This document shows positions 31,684 through 50,173 of a stretch of DNA of 64,000 bases, piece by piece. A program made the position numbers and the translations under genes. Source of the DNA: Leucosporidium creatinivorum. Its lineage: Eukaryota > Basidiomycota > Microbotryomycetes > Leucosporidiales > Leucosporidiaceae. The first letter of the stretch is position 1. The number at the start of each line of letters is the position of its first letter. The stretch covers positions 943,923-1,007,922 of the forward strand of contig BCKL01000003.1 of NCBI GenBank assembly GCA_001600635.1, read 5' to 3'. Below the pieces are notes generated by a model, which ran no database searches, was not told where the DNA came from, and worked only from the letters and a program-made list of their open reading frames with translations.

Positions 31684-33060
31684 ATGACTACCGCCGAGGA
31701 GAAGGTACGTCGGCCTTTACGCTCCTCACCTGAGCGCCAACTCCCCCCAGCAGCGGAGCTCCCTGAGAGCGCTCCCGCCTGGTCAAGCACAAGCTGACCC
31801 TGCCCTACTGTCTACCAGCGAGAAGCTCTCTCGAAAGCCATGGGCGCTGCTTTTCTATCGCATCAGGTCGCTGAACTAGAGCGCTCCGTCGACTCGATGG
31901 CCTTCTCGCGAGATTCTCGGCTCTACGACCCGTCTGGAAGCTCGAGAGGTGGCAGAGGAGGTCGTGGTGGAAGGGGAGGAGTGGTTAGAGGCGGTGGAAG
32001 CGGTCGTAACGGTGCTAAGAGGGAGCGGCGCATCGTCGACGCCAGCGCGCTCGTTCATGCTCTACCTGTACTCAAGCGATGGGTGCGGGAGGATGCGTAT
32101 CAGCTCGTGGTTCCACTGCAAGGTATGTCTCTGCTCACACGGAGCTTCAACTGCTGTACCACTCGAGCAATCGACGGCGCTCCTCCCGTTCGCGCGCTGA
32201 CCCTCCTCTTCGCAGCTCTTTCCATCCTCGACATTCTCAAGCGTGCTCCCAATCCCCTTCATGACCTCGCAAGAGACGCTACTCGCTTCCTGGAGACCCA
32301 GCTCAACATCGCACGGCAGATTGAGGCTTCGTTCGGCGGGATCGAGGCCGATTCGAGGATCCGCCTGCGCGCTCAGGCGGCTGGCGAGGAGCTGAGTTGG
32401 GCAGAGGTCGAGAAGTTATTCGCGGTGCCCGAAGGCTTCGTCGTGGAAGTCCCGCTAGTCGACCCTGCCCTCCCTCTGGACGAAGGCGACGGCGAACCCC
32501 TTCCTCCTCCCCCGCCGACAGCCAACGATATCCCCCGCTCCCTCCGCTCCTCCCTCCAATGCGCCCTCTACTTCCAAAAAAGCGTTTCCAAGGACCTCCC
32601 CGCCCCTCTCCTCCTCTTCAACTCGCTTGAAACCCCCGTCCTCTCACCCTACGTTCTCCCTCCCCCTTCCTCTGAGCCAACTCCCCCTCCACGAGCACAC
32701 AATGCCCCTCCCCCTCCTCCCGACTTCAATTCCCTCTCCCTCGGCGATACCCTCACCTTCTGGGTCGAGACCTTCTTCCCCTCGGTCGCATTGGCGCCGA
32801 TTCCTTCCTCGCAGATCGTGGCGGCCAAGGAGTGGCTCAAGGCGCAGGCTGCCGCGAAGGAAGCGTCAGAGAAGGGCGGAAAGGGACGCGGTGGTGGTGG
32901 CGGCGGAGGAGGAGGAGGGCGTGGGAACCGAGGAGGAGAAGTAGGGAGGGGCGGCCGGGGAGGGCGAGGTGGAAAGGGTAGGGGTGGAGGCGAGGCTGGA
33001 CGGGGCGGAGGAGGTTCAGCAGCGGTTCAGGTAGAGGCGAGGAAGCTGTTCGTTCCCTAA
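31684..33060 (+). CDS. PIN-like domain protein with RGG tracts (NMD4-like)
   Basis: Three exons (31684-31704, 31819-32122, 32216-33060) give 389 aa. Residues about 40-65 are an RGG tract. A PIN-like core follows: RRIVDASALVHALPVLKRWV with the first acidic residue, VVPLQALSILDILKR, and RDATRFLETQLNIARQ. The middle is Pro-rich and the end is again strongly Gly/Arg-rich. The order (start of a Rossmann-like strand with Asp, then an alpha-helix LDxLKR) resembles yeast Nmd4, a PIN protein of nonsense-mediated decay. I see only part of the usual acidic quartet, so nuclease activity is uncertain. RGG tracts suggest RNA binding. Confidence 0.7.
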
Positions 33061-33664
33061 GGAGCTCAGGAAGCTCCTCGTTGATTGGACATATCGACCG
33101 GCTCGAGCTGGTGCACCACCGCCGAGCTCCGCCGTCTTCGTCGACGCCTTCGCATGCCGTGACCTCACAAGTGAGTTGCATGCTTCTTGCCTCTCTCGCT
33201 TCGATCGACAGGCGCTAATAGCCCTCTCTGTTCCAGCTCGCCTTGCCCCTGCTGAAAGCTCAGCCTCGGCCGCTCCACCGCGCCAACGCACGTCCTCGTC
33301 ACTTCGATGCATCTCGCTGCAATCAGAAGGCTATTCACTCGGATTCCTTGCCTCGTAGTAACCCTCAGCGATTGTATCCAGGCAATTGAGACCGAGAGCG
33401 ACTCTAGAGTCTGCGCCGAGCTCCCTTAGCTTCTCGCCAGCTCGTCTCGCTGCCAGGTCGATCACAGAAAGTGTTGCGCGTGCACAAAAAAGCGAGGCCA
33501 AAGCCCGTCGCTGAAAGAACTACAAGGAAAAAGCGCGGCGGCAAGCAAGCAAGTCTCCACCCCATCCACTCCCTCGGCGGCCCAAGCGCAAACCGGCTGC
33601 AAAGCTGATACAAGACTATCGTACAGAACCCAAGTAGCAGTTACACCTCGGCCGACTTGAGCTC
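33061..33664. other. Convergent intergenic with intron-like sequence
   Basis: 604 bp between the PIN/RGG stop (+) and the Rua1-type stop (-). On the plus strand a well-formed intron-like sequence runs from GTGAGT at about 33170 to GTTCCAG at about 33237, with a GCTAAT branch-like site. It is beyond the stop codon, so a spliced 3' untranslated region is possible. No coding gene is supported. Confidence 0.4.
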
Positions 33665-36445
33665 TCAAAGCTCGTTGCCGCTGTTGGCGATCTTGCTGGC
33701 CGAAACGAGGCGGAAGACGCTGTCGTTGAGGTAGCAGTCGCGGTCGCCCTCCATCCTCGAGTCGTTGTGGCACTTCTTGGCGTGCTGTGGTGGGGTGAAA
33801 GAGGTTTGGGGAGGGGTTTGAGGAGTGTGCGAGCAGTTGAATGGAGGAGAACGAGGGAGTGAAGAGTCAGCTTCATCGTCGAGAAAGCCGAGAAGGTCAA
33901 TGCAAGTCACCTTCCACCAGAAGAGCTCGGGCACGAGGGCTTCGAGGTTCTTGGTCGAGTCGAGAGGGATCCACTTATTGCACTGGGAGATGCGAAGGGA
34001 AGGGCCGAAAAGGGACAGGGAGAAGAGACGGAGAGAAGGGAGGAGAGGAGGGAGGGATCAGCTGTAGTCCAGGATGGCGATGAACTTGAGCTCACCTTAT
34101 GACAAAGACCCTCGCGCATGATCTCGCGGGCATCCTTGCTGGTCGCGTTGAGCTTGACGGAGTGCATCTGAGCCGGTGGCGAGAAGGGAAGACCTGGAGG
34201 AGCGGACGAGCTTCAACGTGATTCGAAGGGAAGGGTGTAGAAGCGAGGAAAACACACCAGTGATGTTGGAGATGCCGTGCGCGTAGGACATGTGGTAGAC
34301 GAAGCTGCTGTTCTTGAGCTGCGAAGCGAAGGCGGGTCGGCGAAGGTCAGCGGGAGGTCACACACGGCAGCGAGACGTAGGAGATCCCACCTTGAGCCAC
34401 TTCTCCTCGCCGAAACCACCACGAGCGACCGGTTCGATACAGATTGGGCACATGCCAACCTTGTTGGCCGCCGTTCCTTTGATGAAGCGAGGGGCGTAGA
34501 GGTTGAAGGGATCAGCCGCTTTGTTCCAGACAGCATCGGCTGGCGGAGACATGAACCAGTCGGAGCCATTGTCGCTCGTGGTAGATTGGTCGTCGAGGCC
34601 GTAGCCATTCGATCCGCTGGCGCTGGGAGGGCTGCCGTTGAAGCTGAAGGCGGCGGCCGAGGTCGAGGCGAGAGGCGGAAGACCGTGTTGCGAAGTGGAG
34701 GCGTAGGTGTCGAGGTCGGGGAGTGGGAAAGCGTCGCCGAGATTGGTGTTGTGAGTGAGAGGAGCGGACGAGGGAGGAGGAGGACCGGAGGCGAGTGGAG
34801 CGGCGCGCGTAACGGCGCTGGGTGAAGGCCTGTTGCGGTGGACGTAGGATTCGGGAGGGAAGGCGGCGGAAATGGGGAACGCGCGGTAGAAACGAGCAAA
34901 GGCGGTGTCGACGGGGACCGTGGCGGGGAGGGTGCGGTTGACGAGGTGGTTGAGGGCGGCGGGAGCGCGGCGAGGACGACGAGGAGGGGGAGGGACGCTG
35001 TCCGTCGAGGTACGTGGTTTCTTGGCGGGTGTAGGATTGTTGCTGCCTTGTGAGAGACGCTTGCCCTTGCCTTTGGACGAGCCGCTGACCGAGTTGCTCG
35101 CCTTCCCCTTGCCCTTCTTCTTACGACCACCCATCTCGACATCGCTGTCGCTGTCGTCCACTTCGAGATCGCTGACATCGTCGTCGTCCCCCTCGCTCAT
35201 GCTTCCATCGCTGTCGCCGAAGTGAACAGGGTCGGGCAGGATCGTCTTCCTCACGCGACCGCTCTTCCTCCTCCCTCCCTCCACCCCGGTACCCGACTCG
35301 CCCTGAGCGTTGACCTGACCGTCTTCACTTCCACCGCGAGTCGACCCTGTCTGCTCCCTCTGCACCCTCCCCGCCGAACCTCGCTGCCTCGCGTCGACCG
35401 AGCCCGTCGCGCTGGCCCTCCCACTTCCTCCTGCACGAGGGGCGCCGCCGACGTTGAACTGGAGGGGTAGTTGACCGGCGGCGTGTTCCAAAACGCGGAG
35501 ATCCTCCTCGGGTCTCTCTCCGAAGGCGCCGAAATGGTCCTCTTGCGAAGGCAGCGCCTGCCGACCCCTCGCCCTTCCCTTGCCCTTGACGTCCTCCGAG
35601 TAGACGCTGGTGGCCTCGCTCTCGCCCTCGGCATCATCGTCGAAGCGGACCTCCTCGTCGTCCAGAGTGGTAGCGGTCGCGACCGAGCCGTTAGACCCAG
35701 TGGGGAGGGCGAGACGAAGTAGATGAAGCGCTGCCTCGGGGACGGCTGCATCCTCGGTCGGATGCTGTTGCTTGCTTGCATGAGCTCCCGAGGATGTGGA
35801 GGAAGCCTGACCGTTGCCGATATTGTGGCCGCTGGTGGAGTTGCGAGTTCTGGCGGAGGCGTTGGCCTTCGCAGGGGGGGCTGCGAGATGCGTCGCCTGG
35901 TTTGTGGTAGCGAAGGCGAGAGGTTGGGGTTCGGGGTAACCGTCAACGGGGATGTCGCCCGGGTGACCAGCGAATCCGCGAGCCGCTTGGTGCCCGAGCG
36001 CCGCGCCGAGTCCAGGGAAGACATCGAGATCGTGTTGAAGAGCGCCGTAGGGGATTTGACCGGGAAGCAAGCCGTTCAGCGCCTGCGCCGAAGCAGGACC
36101 GAGCTCGTGGGCTCCGACATGATTGTAGGAAGCTCCCACTGCGGAGGAGGAAGCGCCTCGCCCTCCGCTAGCGCCGACGAAGCGGTTGACGGCGTTCGAG
36201 GGCGTCGCTCCACGCAAAAGGGCCGAGTTGAGGGAGGTGTCGACGAGGCCGGGCGGAGGCTGATTGGGGTCGAAATGAGCTCCAGCAGCGGGATTGAGCC
36301 AGTCGGAGAACTCGAAGCCTCCGCCTGAAGCGTGGCCGGCGGAGGGGGTGCTACCGCCTGTCGAGTCGAGCGCGCCGCTGGGAAGGAAGTCGAGGGAGTT
36401 GGGGAAGTTCAGATTGGGATCAATGGGTAGCGAAAAGGCATCCAT
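33665..36445 (-). CDS. Rua1-type zinc-binding transcription regulator (C-terminal DUF4451)
   Basis: Five exons (34391-36445, 34258-34318, 34096-34193, 33911-33982, 33665-33784) give 801 aa. The first 650 residues are disordered, with an acidic patch (EGDDDDVSDLEVDDSDSD) followed by basic nuclear-localisation-like runs (GRKKKGKGK, PAKKPRT). The C-terminal 150 residues match the domain of Ustilago Rua1: LYAPRFIKG, GMCPICIEP, WLKLKNSSFVYHMSYAHGIS, PFSPPAQMH, GLCHKCNKWIPLD, FWWKHAKKCH. The Cys and His pairs are those expected for zinc binding. Rua1 controls ustilagic acid synthesis, but that cluster is not in this window, so the targets here are unknown. Confidence 0.88.
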
Positions 36446-37052
36446 CGGAGTGCTGTAGCCGAGCGAGCTGGTACTCGCGTGCAGACGTGACGAGGCTGCA
36501 GGGGCGAGGCGCAGAGCGTCAGTTCTTGAGCTACAGATGGTGGGAGTGGTGCAGCACTGCGATACAGTACTACTGCTGGATGTAGGAGACTAGACCAGGG
36601 ACTCACTTTGTCGATGCCTCACGCGCGAAAGAGCATGTGCCGAAGCTGAGTCGCGGAATCGAGCTGAGGAGCAAGGTGCGCCTGTCAGTACACCTGTAGG
36701 ACATTTTGAGTAGCTCTGGACCTGTAACAGACTCACTGTAGTCTCCCCAAGAGGCGGCGAGAGGTTGAGAAGATTTGCGAGGTAGTAGACGCGGGGCAAG
36801 CCTCGTCGACGGCTCTCCTCGTCGACCTTCGCAGCGGAGAGAGGGGCGGTCAACTCGCTGTCTCTGCTCCTCGCCCAAGGTCATCTCTGGTCTTCTTTGT
36901 ACTAGCAACAACATTTGTATGAACTACTGCAACAACCTACAGCCCATTTCGGGCGTCCCACCCCTCGACCGCGACTCAGGCTCAGAGCTCGGCCTCGGCG
37001 CCACTTCCGAAGTCTCATCACGCCTCATCTGTCCCTCCACTGCTCCACAGCA
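36446..37052. other. Upstream region of the Rua1-type gene
   Basis: 607 bp between the regulator's start and the FIG4 stop, both minus strand. Several minus-strand donor/acceptor-like pairs (for example at about 36596-36608 and 36735-36745) suggest a spliced 5' leader, but no coding exon is supported. Confidence 0.4.
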
Positions 37053-43310
<6,258 letters not shown>

Positions 43311-43680
43311 GCTTGTGTAGTATGATATCGTGAATAGTCTGGCTCAGTGCAATACGTGTTGCTTTCTTTGCTTTTCGGCCGAGAGCTCGGCGATAGCTCA
43401 ATTTCCTTTGCTCCTGTCGCTCTTACATGCTTCGACTTGACTCGCCACCCCCCGCCGCATATCTCGCTACCAATCTGTTCGTTTTGGATGTTCTGCAGTC
43501 TGACGCAAGCCGAGCTCGGGCTTTCGCCTTTCTCCCATTTCCGTCTTTGAGCTCGGGCCTCGTCGACCCCTCGAGGACTTTGCATCGCATCGTTCGCATC
43601 TCCACTTCGACTCTTGCTTTGATTCGTTCCCGAGCTTCTTCATCTATTCGGCCTCGAAACTCGTACGCCTCGCTCTCGAC
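43311..43680. other. Tandem intergenic, promoter of thaumatin-like gene
   Basis: 370 bp between the sulfhydrylase stop and the thaumatin-like start, both plus strand. The last 150 bases are pyrimidine-rich (CTCGCTCTCGACATGG at the start codon), as is common in fungal 5' leaders. No gene seen. Confidence 0.4.
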
Positions 43681-45589
43681 ATGGCTCTCCGGCCTCTTCT
43701 CCTTTCCCTCGCCCTTCTCCCACTCCTCGCCGAAGCTGGCGACCGGGCCTTCAAGGTCAAAAACGAATGCGCGTTCACAGTTTGGCCCGCCATCGCCAAT
43801 TACCCTACAGGCACTTCAGCATTGTACACAGGCATGAAGGCGTGGGAGGCAGCACCGGGGAGCGAGCAAGCGATCACGATCCCGGCTAGATGGAACGGTC
43901 GGATCTGGGCTCGGCTTGGATGTACCAAGAACGGCGAGAAGCTCTCGTGCAAGTTTGGTGGAGACTCGGTCTCTGCCTGGGAGCCAGCAGATAATGGGCT
44001 GGGGAACGTGAGTCGACGACTCGGCAAGAACTCGGCGCCGAGGCGAAAGAGCTAACCTCTCCATCAAACAACCACAGACCAACCTGTTCGAGATCAACCT
44101 GACGGGAGATATGGATTGGTGGGATGTAAGTCAGTCGAGTCGGGTTAGGTTGAAGCTCGGCGGAAAGGTCGAGCTCGGTCGAAGCGCCGAGCCCGAACGA
44201 GCGCCGAGCTCAAACGAGCGCCCAGCTCGAAAGCTCGGACGATCGAGCTCGAAGGCTGATACCCTCCACTTCTCCTGACAGATAAGTGCCGTTCCCGGTT
44301 TTGGGACGACCCTCTCCGTCGTGCCGACAGAGAGTTCCTGCCCAAAAGCCGAGTGCACAACGGACCTCAACAAAAGTTGCCCCTCCCCTCTTCAAGTTCA
44401 AGGCGACGACGGGCAAACTATCGGCTGCCTCTCCGCCTGTAACGCCAAGATCAAAGCGGATACACCATCGTACAATTGCTGCTCGGGAACCTTGGAAAAC
44501 AGGGCGCTGTGCGTGAAGGACAAGGTCGATTACTATGAGTGCGCTCGGCTTGATGGGCCCGCGTCGGACGTTAGAAGCTGACTTTGATCCCCTACAGCTT
44601 CTACAAGAAGGGCTGCACCAACGTCAGCAGTCTTGAGCCTCGGCGCGAGTTCGGCTTCTGATTTCGCTATGTTGTCCTCTGCAGGCGTATGCGTACCCCT
44701 TCGACGACAATCCCGGCTGGCCGGAAGTTGTATTCACCTGCGCCGTCGCCAAGGAGAGCGGATACACCATCACCTTCTGTCCAGGAGGCTCGGGCAAGAG
44801 CGCCGATGCGCCGCCGAAGACGACTTCGAATCCGACGGTCGCGACTGGCGGGTGAGTGTTCGACGCTCCCGAAAGGAAAAGAAGACACCGCGTACTGACG
44901 ACTTCTCCGATTACAGCAACTTCGCCCTCGCCGCTGTACAAAGCACGACAACCTCAACCTCGACGACCTCGGCGGACTCGACTCGGACGTCGCCCGCCTC
45001 TACCTCCAACTCTACAAGCGCACACGCCGAGATCACTAGCTCGGGCGGTAGCGGAGCGACCGCGACAGGAGGCACCACCGCCGCACTCGGCAAGCCCTCT
45101 GCCGCCGCTAGCCCGTCCAGCTCGCTCTTCAGCGACATCGCCGCTGACGGCACCATCCTCGGCCTCTCGACGATGGCATTCGCAGCAGTTGTGGGAGGGA
45201 TCTTGCTCGTTGTGGGCGCTGGGGCTTTGCTGTGCGTGTGCATGGCGAGGAAGAAGGAGCAGCCGGCCTGCGGAGCGCCGAGCTCGCAAGATCAAGCACA
45301 AGGTTCGTCTACGCTCTCTCACGTCGACCAGGGCTCACAGCTGACTGTTCAAGTCGCTTTGGCTCCACCAGGCCAACCCACGACCGCCGCGGCCGCCTCC
45401 CTCAGTCACCGACGATCCTCTCGGCGCTCGACTCGGCGGCCCGCCGCTCCTTCTTACAGCGAGAGCTCGTCAGAAGCGAGTAGTGGAGCAGGGGAGATGA
45501 ATAGTAGCGACGAGGAGAGGGAGCTGATGAGGGAGATTAGAAGTAATCGGTCGAGTGGACGTTCGGCGAGCAGGAGCGGGAGGGTGTGA
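43681..45589 (+). CDS. Membrane-anchored thaumatin-like protein
   Basis: Seven exons (43681-44007, 44078-44125, 44282-44538, 44598-44622, 44685-44851, 44917-45302, 45372-45589) give 475 aa. A signal peptide (MALRPLLLSLALLPLLAEA) leads into a thaumatin/GH152 domain of about 250 residues: FKVKNECAFTVWPAI, IPARWNGRIWARLGC, FEINLTGDMDWWDISAV, CLSACNAK, YNCCSG, YAYPFDD and YTITFCPG. A Ser/Thr-rich stalk follows, then one membrane helix (AFAAVVGGILLVVGAGALLC) and a cytosolic tail rich in Ser, Arg and Glu. Fungal thaumatin-like proteins can act on beta-1,3-glucan and shape the wall. The last intron (69 nt) is a multiple of three, so retention would keep the frame and add 23 residues. A tethered surface position is inferred. 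Confidence 0.9.
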
Positions 45590-45660
45590 GCGAGGAGCGG
45601 TCGAGGTCAAGATCGCAGTAACGCGACGTCTTGCAGAGCGCAATAGAGATCTGTTATATC

Positions 45661-48600
45661 TCAGTACGGCTTCAGCTGCTCCCTCTCCCTTAGCAAGTCC
45701 TCCCCTGCAGCCAACTCCACGTTCTCGAGCGGCATATCACCATCCAGCTCCTGCTCCTCCATCTCGACATCCGATCCCACCTCGCCCTCAAGGAACGCAT
45801 CCGTATCCACTCGTACGCGTAGACCCTTCTCGAGCAGTAGCGAATGCCAGTTGCGAAGTTCGGAGGAGCGGTAGATGGGGCGGATGGAGGGGAGGAAGGG
45901 ACGCATATAGAGGTCTGCGAGAGAGCTAGGTCAGCGAGAAGAAGCGAAGCTGGAGAGAGCGACGCACCTTTGCACCAAGGGCACTCGCGAACGGCTCGGT
46001 AGATGAGTGACTTGGCGCGACTGAGCTCGCCGTTGCGGATCTCAAAGTCGATGTAGAGCGCCCAAAGCGAGGCCGAGGATCGAGTCCTGGAGGCAAGGGA
46101 GAGATCGGCGAGATTCTTTGTCTAGTAGAGAGCGGCCAACTCACTTGGGGTCCTCGAGGGCTCGGTCGAAGAGGTTGCGCACGCCCCAGACGTTCGGTGA
46201 CCGAGCATCAAGGTGTAGCTCGGCGAAGATGGCGAAGAGCCAGCCCTCGCTGGTGGCATCCTTCCCGAGGACAGTCTCCTCCAGCGTGCGTCGAACTCGG
46301 TTCTGGATCTTCATTCGAACTGCGAAGCGAGGGCGGTTAGCTCGGCTCTCAGGTTCGAAGGCAGCAGACATCTTACCCTCGTTATGGTAGAAGACGCTGA
46401 GGAACATCGTATTGTTCCTAAACTCTTTGATGGCCCTCTCGAGAACCTCCCTCAACTGCGCCGGCTTGTAGCCCTTGCCCGCCTCCGTGTGTCGATAAAG
46501 CAGCTTGACGTAGCTCATGAACGCCTCCTCGTGCTCCGAGGATCCTTGCGCTCCACTGCACTCGAGACGGAAGAGGTGACGCTCGTGTACGTCGACGGCG
46601 GGGGCCAGACCCTGGCTGAGGTATTCGAAGAGGCCGGCGGCGGAGGCGAGGTGGTTGCGATTGCGGACGATGGCTTGGGTCGCGTGGGGCTGGAAGGAGG
46701 ACTCGAGTTGGGTGATGTAGTACTGTAAGCGAGAGTGTCAGTTATGCTCGAAGACAGTCGAGGCAGTGGACGAACCTCGCGAGCTCGGAGCACTTGAGCG
46801 GGAGACGGTCGAGCTTCGGCGTCGGTTTTGGCGAGAGAACCTGGGAGCGAGGATGTCAGCTCGCGAGCTACTAGCCAGAGAAACAGAAGCGACTCACCAA
46901 GATCCACATCCTCCGTCGCAGAAGCCGCCACCAGCACCTTCAACGCGAGCATCGGCCTTCCCTCCTCCCACTCCATCTCGGCCCACGCCCTCCAAAGCAG
47001 CGGTCCATCAATCTGCTCCTCCGGCGCAAAGCTGCGGTACATCGAAAGCGCGGTGATGTAGACTTGACGAGCCTCATCGACCTTGCCTCGCTGTCGTTCG
47101 ATGCGAGCGTAGCCGTCCCAGAGGGCGAGGTTTTGGCGGTTGTCGCGCAGGACTTGCTTGGCAAGCTTGACGGCGCTGTGGGGGTGTCGACGGGTCAGCG
47201 CCCATTTTCACAAGAGAAAGAAGAGCGGACTCACCCTTTCGGACTCTGGCAGGCTTCGAAAGCGAAGAAGTCGAGCGTGAGGAAGGTGTCGGGAACGAGC
47301 GGGCGAAGGAGGGAAAGGGTGTTCCTACAGCGTAAGAGGTCAGCTAGAGCCTCACTCGAACGGCCCAAAGAGTACTCACCTCGCCAGATCGACATCGACA
47401 TGCTGCAGATCCTCCTTGCGCATCGTGACGAACCACTTCTGCCTCGCGCCGAAGAGCAAATCGACAGTGGTCGGAGTCGAGTTGAACGGCGTGTCGAAAG
47501 GCTCATTCAACGCGCTCCTTCTCTCCGGCTCCATCGCCTCTCCCGCAATAAGCGCAAAAGGAAGCCGCTGCTCCTCCTGCTTCGGCCAGAAACGCTGCAC
47601 GAGCTGCGGTCGTTCGACGAGCTCCGAGTGGATGAAGGGGTCGGTTGAGAAGGGAGTGGAGGTGGGCATGTCGGGAGGGATGAAAGGGAGGCCGAGGAAG
47701 GTGAGGAAAGCGTAAAGGAGTTGGGACTGCGAGTCGGGAGCATGGACGAGGAAGAGAAAGTCGCGGATGTCGTCGAAGAGAACGACGCGGAAGGGGTCGA
47801 TCCCGTCGTCGATGCCGGGGTCCATGGTACGTGCGGGGCGGGGGTTAGCGGTAGAGGTGAGTTGCTCGGTAGATGCCCACTTCTCGAGCCCGCGAGAGTC
47901 GGCGTCGAGAGGCGAGGCGGGGAAGGCGTCGGCTGGTCCTTCGAGAGGATCGGCCGCGGGCGAGGTGTTCTTCCATCCTTTGGCGCCCGCCTCGCCCACA
48001 CGAGGTACCTCCGAGTCCCAGAAGGTCTCGAGGTCCCCGAGAACCCGCTCGCGCCAGGCCTTCCCCGACTCGCCGGGTTGAGGACGAGCGTGCTGCTCGG
48101 GGCGGAAGAGGTTGAGCTCGATGATGGCCTGGAAGGCAGCGAGTGCGCGCTCGGAGAAGCCTGTAGAGTCGGCTGATCAGCTTGAGTCCTCATAGGGAAG
48201 GCTAGAGGACTCACCCGCTTGACGAAGCATGAGACAAAGGCGGAGGAAGAGGTAGATGGCGTTGCCCTCGAGCAGCTCGCGACCTGTAGAACAGAACAGC
48301 CGCACGCGACGAAAGTACATCAGCATCAGCGTTCATCACCCAATCAAGAACTCACCTCCACTGCCAATCGCTTCCTTCTCCGCCGCCTTCCCCAGCACCT
48401 TGAAGCTCTCCTCAAACACCTCAACGACGTCCCTCACGCCAAAGTTGACCCAACTCGTCTGCCTCCAGCTCACATACTCGATCCACAACCTCGTCAACGT
48501 GGGATGACTCCTCAACGTCTCCCGCCACCTCTCCAACACCTTCTTCGGATCCCACACCTCGGCCGCTGCGCGCAGGTAAGCGAGCAAGAGGTCTTCGGAG

Positions 48601-50074
48601 CTCTTGTTCCGCTCGATGGCGAGCGCTCGGTCCAGGATTGAGAGCTTGATCTCGCTGGTGCTGGTCCTTTCGGCCTTGCTCAAAGCCCTCTTGGTCGCCG
48701 TGCCGATGAAGCTCGACAAGGAGACCTCGTCCTGGAAATCGACAAACTCGATCCACAGCTTCGTGTTGTGAGGGTCGTCCCGTAGTGCTCGGTCGAACTC
48801 GAGGTTCCGGCGCTTGAGGTAGTCGTCCTGCGACTCGCCGCCGACGATGCCGAGGCTGCTGAAGAGGTCGTCCTCTTCCTCTTCCTCTTCGACGAGGTCC
48901 GAGGGTTTGACCAATCCGGCGATGGAGCGGTAGTCTTGCCCGTCCTCCTGCTCCAGGGCAGCGAGCTTCTCGGCTGTCGTGCGCTCAGGCTCCAAGGGGA
49001 CGAAGCGAGAGGAGTCGGAGGAGGACGGGAGGAAGGGGTCGGGAGGTGGAGGGACGTAGTTTGGGTCGGGAGCTTCGCCGAGGGCGAGGGATTGAGGAGG
49101 GCGAGACACGAGGGAGATGTGCTTGAAATGTTTGTTGGTCGTATGTCGAGCTGCACGAGGGTCGAGGTAGCGAGGCGTCTGCACAGGGGACGAGGTCAGC
49201 TCGAGTGCTCTCAGAATCGGCTCGGTCGAACTCACCGAGAACCGTCGAATGGGGCCGACTTCCACTCCGCGACCGGTGTAGGCAGTCTCTTTGGTGATGC
49301 GAAGCCCGTCGTTCAATCCCAGCACTCGTCCAGCTGTGAAGGGTGGAGAGTCAGCGCAGGCGCGCGAAGCGAAAGCGCGAAAGGCTCACCTCCTAGCCTT
49401 CGATAACGAGGCACATCGCCTCGGTGCAGTCCTCCATAGCGAATGTTGAGGTCGTCAGGCTGGCGAGAGGAGTAGAAGAGCGGCTTGTCGGATTCGGGAG
49501 GGGGAGAAGGGCGCCGAACGGGCACATCGTCATTAAACTCGGCCTGGACGAGCTGGTACGGCTTACGGCGCTGCAGTGAGACGTAGAGATCGGTCAGAGG
49601 TCTACACTGATGCTCAACAGCACTGTATAAGCTCACCTTCTCGCCATAATCCGAGTCACGCTCCGGTTCCCGCTCCCTCTCCTTGCCCTTGGACTTCCTG
49701 CTCTCCCTATGCCGCTCCTTCTTATCCCTGCCACCTCTGTCCCGATCTCTCTCCTTCTCCCTGCTCCTGCTGCTCTTCTCCTCGCGATCCGAGTCCCGTC
49801 GCGAGCGGTGACCGCTTTCCCTGCTGCTGCTGCCCTCCTTGCTCGACCTGTGCTCCCTGCTCCGCCCGCTAGACTTGTGCTCAAGCTCGTCTCTGAGCCC
49901 TTCGAGAAAGTCTGTAGCTTTTGCTCGTTTACTGGGCCGCTCTGGGTCGTCTTCGAGTTGCAGTGGTGGGGGAGGATTAGGCGCTGGGAAGCTGCTGAAG
50001 GAAGGGGGAGGCGCCTTAGGCTTGCTGAGGTCGGGGAACGAGGAGAACGAAGGCGGTGGTGCTCTGCCAGCCAT
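45661..50074 (-). CDS. NRDE2: NRDE2-like nuclear RNA-surveillance factor (HAT repeats)
   Basis: Thirteen exons (49637-50074, 49390-49570, 49236-49333, 48356-49178, 48215-48283, 47380-48160, 47235-47324, 46898-47175, 46776-46840, 46377-46722, 46145-46319, 45968-46086, 45661-45914) give 1238 aa. The N-terminus is Arg/Ser/Glu-rich (SREHRSSKEGSSSRE). The NRDE-2 region follows: DDYLKRRNLEFDRALRDDP, NTKLWIEFVDFQDEV, LLLAYLRAAAEVWDPKK, LTRLWIEYVSWRQ, then WKNTS, FFAFEACQSPK, NLALWDGYARIERQRG, SLWALYIDFEIRNG and YRAVRECPWCKG. NRDE2 works with the Mtr4 helicase and the exosome, in splicing of weak introns and in nuclear RNAi in worms and fission yeast. Stop codons of this gene and the thaumatin-like gene are 71 bp apart. 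Confidence 0.94.
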
Positions 50075-50173
50075 CGTGTCGGTGAGTCGGCGTAAGACTT
50101 GGCGGGAGGGAGAGCAGCGAGGACGAGCCCAGCTTCTTGCCCTCTGCCAAATCGCTGGTTCGCTTCACTACAC
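50075..50173. promoter_or_regulatory. Very short shared divergent promoter (inferred)
   Basis: Only 99 bp separate the start codons of NRDE2 (-) and the tubulin-tyrosine-ligase-like gene (+). Core promoters must overlap here. Confidence 0.45.
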
